Shown here one piece after another: positions 61,646 through 64,000 of a stretch of DNA of 64,000 nucleotides. Within the stretch, counting starts at the first letter, position 1; every line of letters begins with the position of its first letter. The notes under the pieces are model-generated. The model was given only the letters and a program-made list of their open reading frames with translations, was not told the origin of the DNA and made no database searches. The stretch lies in the NCBI RefSeq assembly GCF_030811835.1, contig NZ_JAUSRO010000021.1, forward strand, positions 19,087-83,086, read 5' to 3'. The DNA comes from Variovorax ginsengisoli (GTDB lineage Bacteria; Pseudomonadota; Gammaproteobacteria; Burkholderiales; Burkholderiaceae_C). A program made the translations under genes and the position numbers.

Positions 61646-62737
61646 TTGAAGAATTATTCGCGATTCGCATTGCTGGCCCTGGTTGCCAGCCTGGCTGCAT
61701 GTTCGGTGCTCGACGGCGACAAGGTCGACTACAAGAGCGCCCGCAAGGCCCCCACCTCCACACTGGAATTGCCCCCGGACCTGACCCAGCTGTCGCGGGA
61801 CAACCGCTACGCCATCCCCGGGGGGGCGGTCTCGGCCAATGGCTACCAGGCTGGCCTGACCAATGCACCCTCTGCGCCCACCGCTGTCTCCGGCATGGGT
61901 GACGTGCGCATGGAGCGTTCGGGTTCGCAACGCTGGCTGGTGGTCAACCGACCGGCCGACCAGCTCTGGGACCCGGTGCGCGACTTCTGGCAGGAGAACG
62001 GCTTTCTGCTGACCACCGACCAGCGCAACCTGGGCATCATGGAAACCGACTGGGCCGAGAACCGCGCCAACCTGCCGCAGGACATCATCCGTGGCACGTT
62101 GGGCAAGGTGGTCGACTCGATCTACTCCACCGGCGAGCTCGACCGCTATCGCACGCGCCTGGAGCGCGCGCCCAACGGGGCCACCGAAATCTACGTGAGC
62201 CACCGCGGCATGGCCGAGGTCTACAGCAACAGCACCAAGGACCAGACGGTCTGGCAGCCACGGCCGAGCGATCCGGAGCTCGAGGCCGAGTTCCTGCGTC
62301 GCTTGATGGTCAAGCTGGGCGTCTCGCAGGAACAGTCCAAGGCACTGCTCGCGACGGCCACGCCGACCAAGAGCGCGCGCGTCGATCCGATCGACGGCCA
62401 GGCGGTCGTGCAGATGAACGAGGGCTTCGAGCGCGCCTGGCGCCGTGTGGGGCTGGCGCTGGACCGCACTGGCTTCACGGTGGAAGACCGCGATCGCAGC
62501 GCGGGGGTCTACTTCGTGCGCTATGTGACGCCCAATCCGGACAAGAAGGAGCCGGGGATTTTCTCCAAGCTGTTTAACTTTGACAAGAAGCCCGACGAGG
62601 CACCGCTGAAGTACCGCATCCAGGTCAAGAGCCAGGGCGAGACGAGCACGGTGTCGGTGCTCAACGAAGCGGGCGCGCCAGTGGTCGGTGAAAACGCCCA
62701 GCGCATCGTCAAGGTCATTGCGGACGATTTGAAATAA
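61646..62737 (+). CDS. bamC: Outer membrane assembly lipoprotein BamC
   Basis: A 363-residue lipoprotein of the BAM complex. It starts from TTG 61646 with AGGAAGAG upstream: signal LKNYSRFALLALVASLAAC (lipobox LAAC), then VDYKSARKAPTSTLELPPDL and the two helix-grip domains (SQRWLVVNRPADQLWDPVRDFWQENGF, FERAWRRVGLALDRTGFTVEDRDRSAGVYFVRYV). It helps assemble outer-membrane barrels. A longer upstream start would spoil the signal peptide. Confidence 0.93.
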   Translation: MKNYSRFALLALVASLAACSVLDGDKVDYKSARKAPTSTLELPPDLTQLSRDNRYAIPGGAVSANGYQAGLTNAPSAPTAVSGMGDVRMERSGSQRWLVVNRPADQLWDPVRDFWQENGFLLTTDQRNLGIMETDWAENRANLPQDIIRGTLGKVVDSIYSTGELDRYRTRLERAPNGATEIYVSHRGMAEVYSNSTKDQTVWQPRPSDPELEAEFLRRLMVKLGVSQEQSKALLATATPTKSARVDPIDGQAVVQMNEGFERAWRRVGLALDRTGFTVEDRDRSAGVYFVRYVTPNPDKKEPGIFSKLFNFDKKPDEAPLKYRIQVKSQGETSTVSVLNEAGAPVVGENAQRIVKVIADDLK

Positions 62738-62816
62738 AAGAGCCGTGCAAAGCCGAACGTTTGGGCCTGGATCGTCTCCAAGGCCGAGCGAGCTGCGCAG
62801 CTCATAGGGAGAACAT

Positions 62817-63401
62817 TTGAAAAATTCAGTACAACCGGCCTCGTCGCTGAAGACAGCCGGCAGGGGGCAAGCCCGCCCCTGGCTTCTTTCGGCTGCCGTC
62901 GCGGCCATCCTGGGCCTGACCGCCTGCGGCAGCATGACCGACCGATCGCGCGATGCCCTGGCCGCCGTGACGCCCTACAAGGTCGAAGTGGTGCAAGGCA
63001 ACTTCATCTCCAGCGAGCAGGTCGAAGCACTCAAGGCGGGCATGTCGCGCCAGCAGGTGCGCCAGATCCTGGGCACGCCGCTGTTGAGCGACGTGTTCCA
63101 CAACGACCGCTGGGACTACGTGTTCACCATCCGCCGCCAGGGCGTGGAGCCGCAGCAGCGGCGCCTGACCTTGTTCTTCAAGGGCGATGGGGTCGAGCGC
63201 TTCGAGGGCGACCCGTTGCCCAGCGAGCAGGACTTCGTGGCTACGCTGGACACGCGCAAGCGGCTGGGCAAGGTGCCACAGCTCGAAGCGTCGGAAGCCC
63301 AGCTCCAGAAATTCCCGTCGGGCAAGACGCAGGCCGCGGCAGACACGGATGCCAACGCGCCGTTGCCCGCCAGCTATCCGCCGCTCGAATCCAAGCGCTA
63401 G
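62817..63401 (+). CDS. bamE: Outer membrane assembly lipoprotein BamE
   Basis: A 194-residue SmpA/OmlA lipoprotein. The start is TTG 62817 with AGGGAGA upstream. Signal with lipobox LTAC, then the BamE core GMSRQQVRQILGTPLLSDVFHNDRWDYVFTIRRQ. It stabilises BamA-BamD. The tail of about 70 residues is long for BamE. It lies 79 bp after bamC, an uncommon pairing. Confidence 0.92.
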   Translation: MKNSVQPASSLKTAGRGQARPWLLSAAVAAILGLTACGSMTDRSRDALAAVTPYKVEVVQGNFISSEQVEALKAGMSRQQVRQILGTPLLSDVFHNDRWDYVFTIRRQGVEPQQRRLTLFFKGDGVERFEGDPLPSEQDFVATLDTRKRLGKVPQLEASEAQLQKFPSGKTQAAADTDANAPLPASYPPLESKR

Positions 63402-63410
63402 GACCTTGTC

Positions 63411-64000
63411 ATGACTCCAACGCTTTCTCTTTCTCTTTCCTCCGGCCGGTCTTCTTGCGGTCGATCCTTGCTGCGCGCTGGCCTGTCGGCGCTCGTGCTG
63501 GCGGGGCTGGCGGCGTGCTCGAGCCCTGAAAAGCCCAAGCCAGTGGACCTGCCGCCGGTCAACGCGGCGCTGCTGAGCGTGCGCCAGGCCTGGACGGTGC
63601 GCATACCGGAGGTGTCCTTCCCGCTGCAGACCGACGTCAGCGGCGACGTGGTCACCGTCGCCGGTGCCGATGGCACGGTGGTCAGCATCGATGCCGTCTC
63701 GGGCCAGGAGCGCTCGCGCGTGAGCGTGGGGGCACCCTTGAGCGCTGGCGTGGGCAGCGACGGCTCGCTGGCCGCCGTCATCACCCAGAACAACGAACTG
63801 GTGGCCCTGCAGGCTGGCAAGGTGCTGTGGAAACAGCGCCTGACCGCCCAGGCCTACACGGCGCCACTGGTGGCGGGCCGGCGCGTGTTCGTGCAGGCGG
63901 CCGACCGCACGCTGAGCGCCTGGGACGGCCAGACCGGCCGTCGCCTGTGGGCCCAGCCGCGCACCGCGGAGAACCTCGTGCTCAAGAAGCCGGGCGTGCT
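63411..64000 (+). CDS. bamB: Outer membrane assembly lipoprotein BamB (partial)
   Basis: The first 196 residues of an eight-bladed propeller lipoprotein. Signal with lipobox LAAC (VLAGLAACSSPEKP), then the PQQ-like blades VSGDVVTVAGADGTVVSIDAVSGQERSR and GRRVFVQAADRTLSAWDGQTGRRLW. The rest lies beyond the right edge. ATG 63411 is 9 bp after the bamE stop, so the bam genes may form one operon. Confidence 0.93.
   Translation, partial: MTPTLSLSLSSGRSSCGRSLLRAGLSALVLAGLAACSSPEKPKPVDLPPVNAALLSVRQAWTVRIPEVSFPLQTDVSGDVVTVAGADGTVVSIDAVSGQERSRVSVGAPLSAGVGSDGSLAAVITQNNELVALQAGKVLWKQRLTAQAYTAPLVAGRRVFVQAADRTLSAWDGQTGRRLWAQPRTAENLVLKKPGV

Overview
The window reads as about 46 kb of a chromosomal nitrogen-fixation (nif) island, followed by ordinary chromosome, from a high-GC betaproteobacterium, most likely a diazotrophic member of the Burkholderiales (Comamonadaceae or Sphaerotilaceae type). 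The pointers are the codon usage, the ModE with a fused Mop pair, an oxygen-sensitive type NifA, the intergenic GC-rich palindromic repeats and the flanking czc and bam genes. The species cannot be named from the sequence alone.

Layout. 1-2507 (minus): a cut-off FecCD-type ABC permease, its periplasmic binding protein and a small molybdopterin-binding-domain protein, with a ModE-type palindrome upstream. 2805-5580 (minus): ohr, then a nif-associated run divergent from nifH (FmdB zinc ribbon, rhodanese, ankyrin protein, a gene with an in-frame TAG, truncated hemoglobin). 5956-10039 (plus): nifHDK. 10231-14007: five genes of unknown role, including an AAA+ ATPase and a CCA-enzyme-like protein with a broken HD site. 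14192-18867: nifE, nifN, nifX, a DUF269 gene, a DUF683 gene, fdxB and nifQ. 18953-23684: a globin-like gene, a luciferase-like flavoprotein, then modB, modA, modC and modE. 23654-30382 (minus): nifV, cysE, nifW, fixABCX, a ferritin-like gene and a [2Fe-2S] ferredoxin. 30527-35537 (minus): iscS, iscU, two A-type carriers, hscA and a ferredoxin. 35880-39396 (plus): nifA and nifB. 39565-48809 (plus): one long tight run with fdxN, an A-type carrier, a TPR-like gene, an LRV-FeS protein, two nifZ genes, a nifS-nifT fusion, a DegT-like protein, a SIR2-like protein, a ferredoxin, an amine-oxidase-like flavoprotein and a small helical protein. 48922-61376: a DUF2383 protein, a chemoreceptor, a DeoR regulator, a phospholipase C, a small lipoprotein and czcABC plus czcI. 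61646-64000: bamC, bamE and the start of bamB.

How it fits together. NifHDK is the enzyme. NifB, NifE, NifN, NifX, NifV and NifQ build and load FeMo-co. The Isc set, NifS and the A-type carriers supply Fe-S clusters, CysE supplies cysteine, FixABCX and several ferredoxins supply low-potential electrons, and the Mod system (and perhaps the FecCD-type system) supplies molybdenum. NifA is predicted to drive the whole island through sigma-54. I find good -24/-12 elements before nifH, nifE, nifV, iscS, nifB and the truncated hemoglobin gene, and perfect TGT-N10-ACA activator sites before nifH, nifV and (two) nifB. Molybdenum control is suggested by three related palindromes near the Mo genes.

The parts that look least explained are the AAA+/pseudo-CCA module between nifK and nifE, the pair of related small helical proteins, and the tail of the last nif operon with an apparently lysine-less DegT protein and a SIR2-like protein. 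No tRNA, rRNA, CRISPR array, insertion sequence or phage gene was seen.
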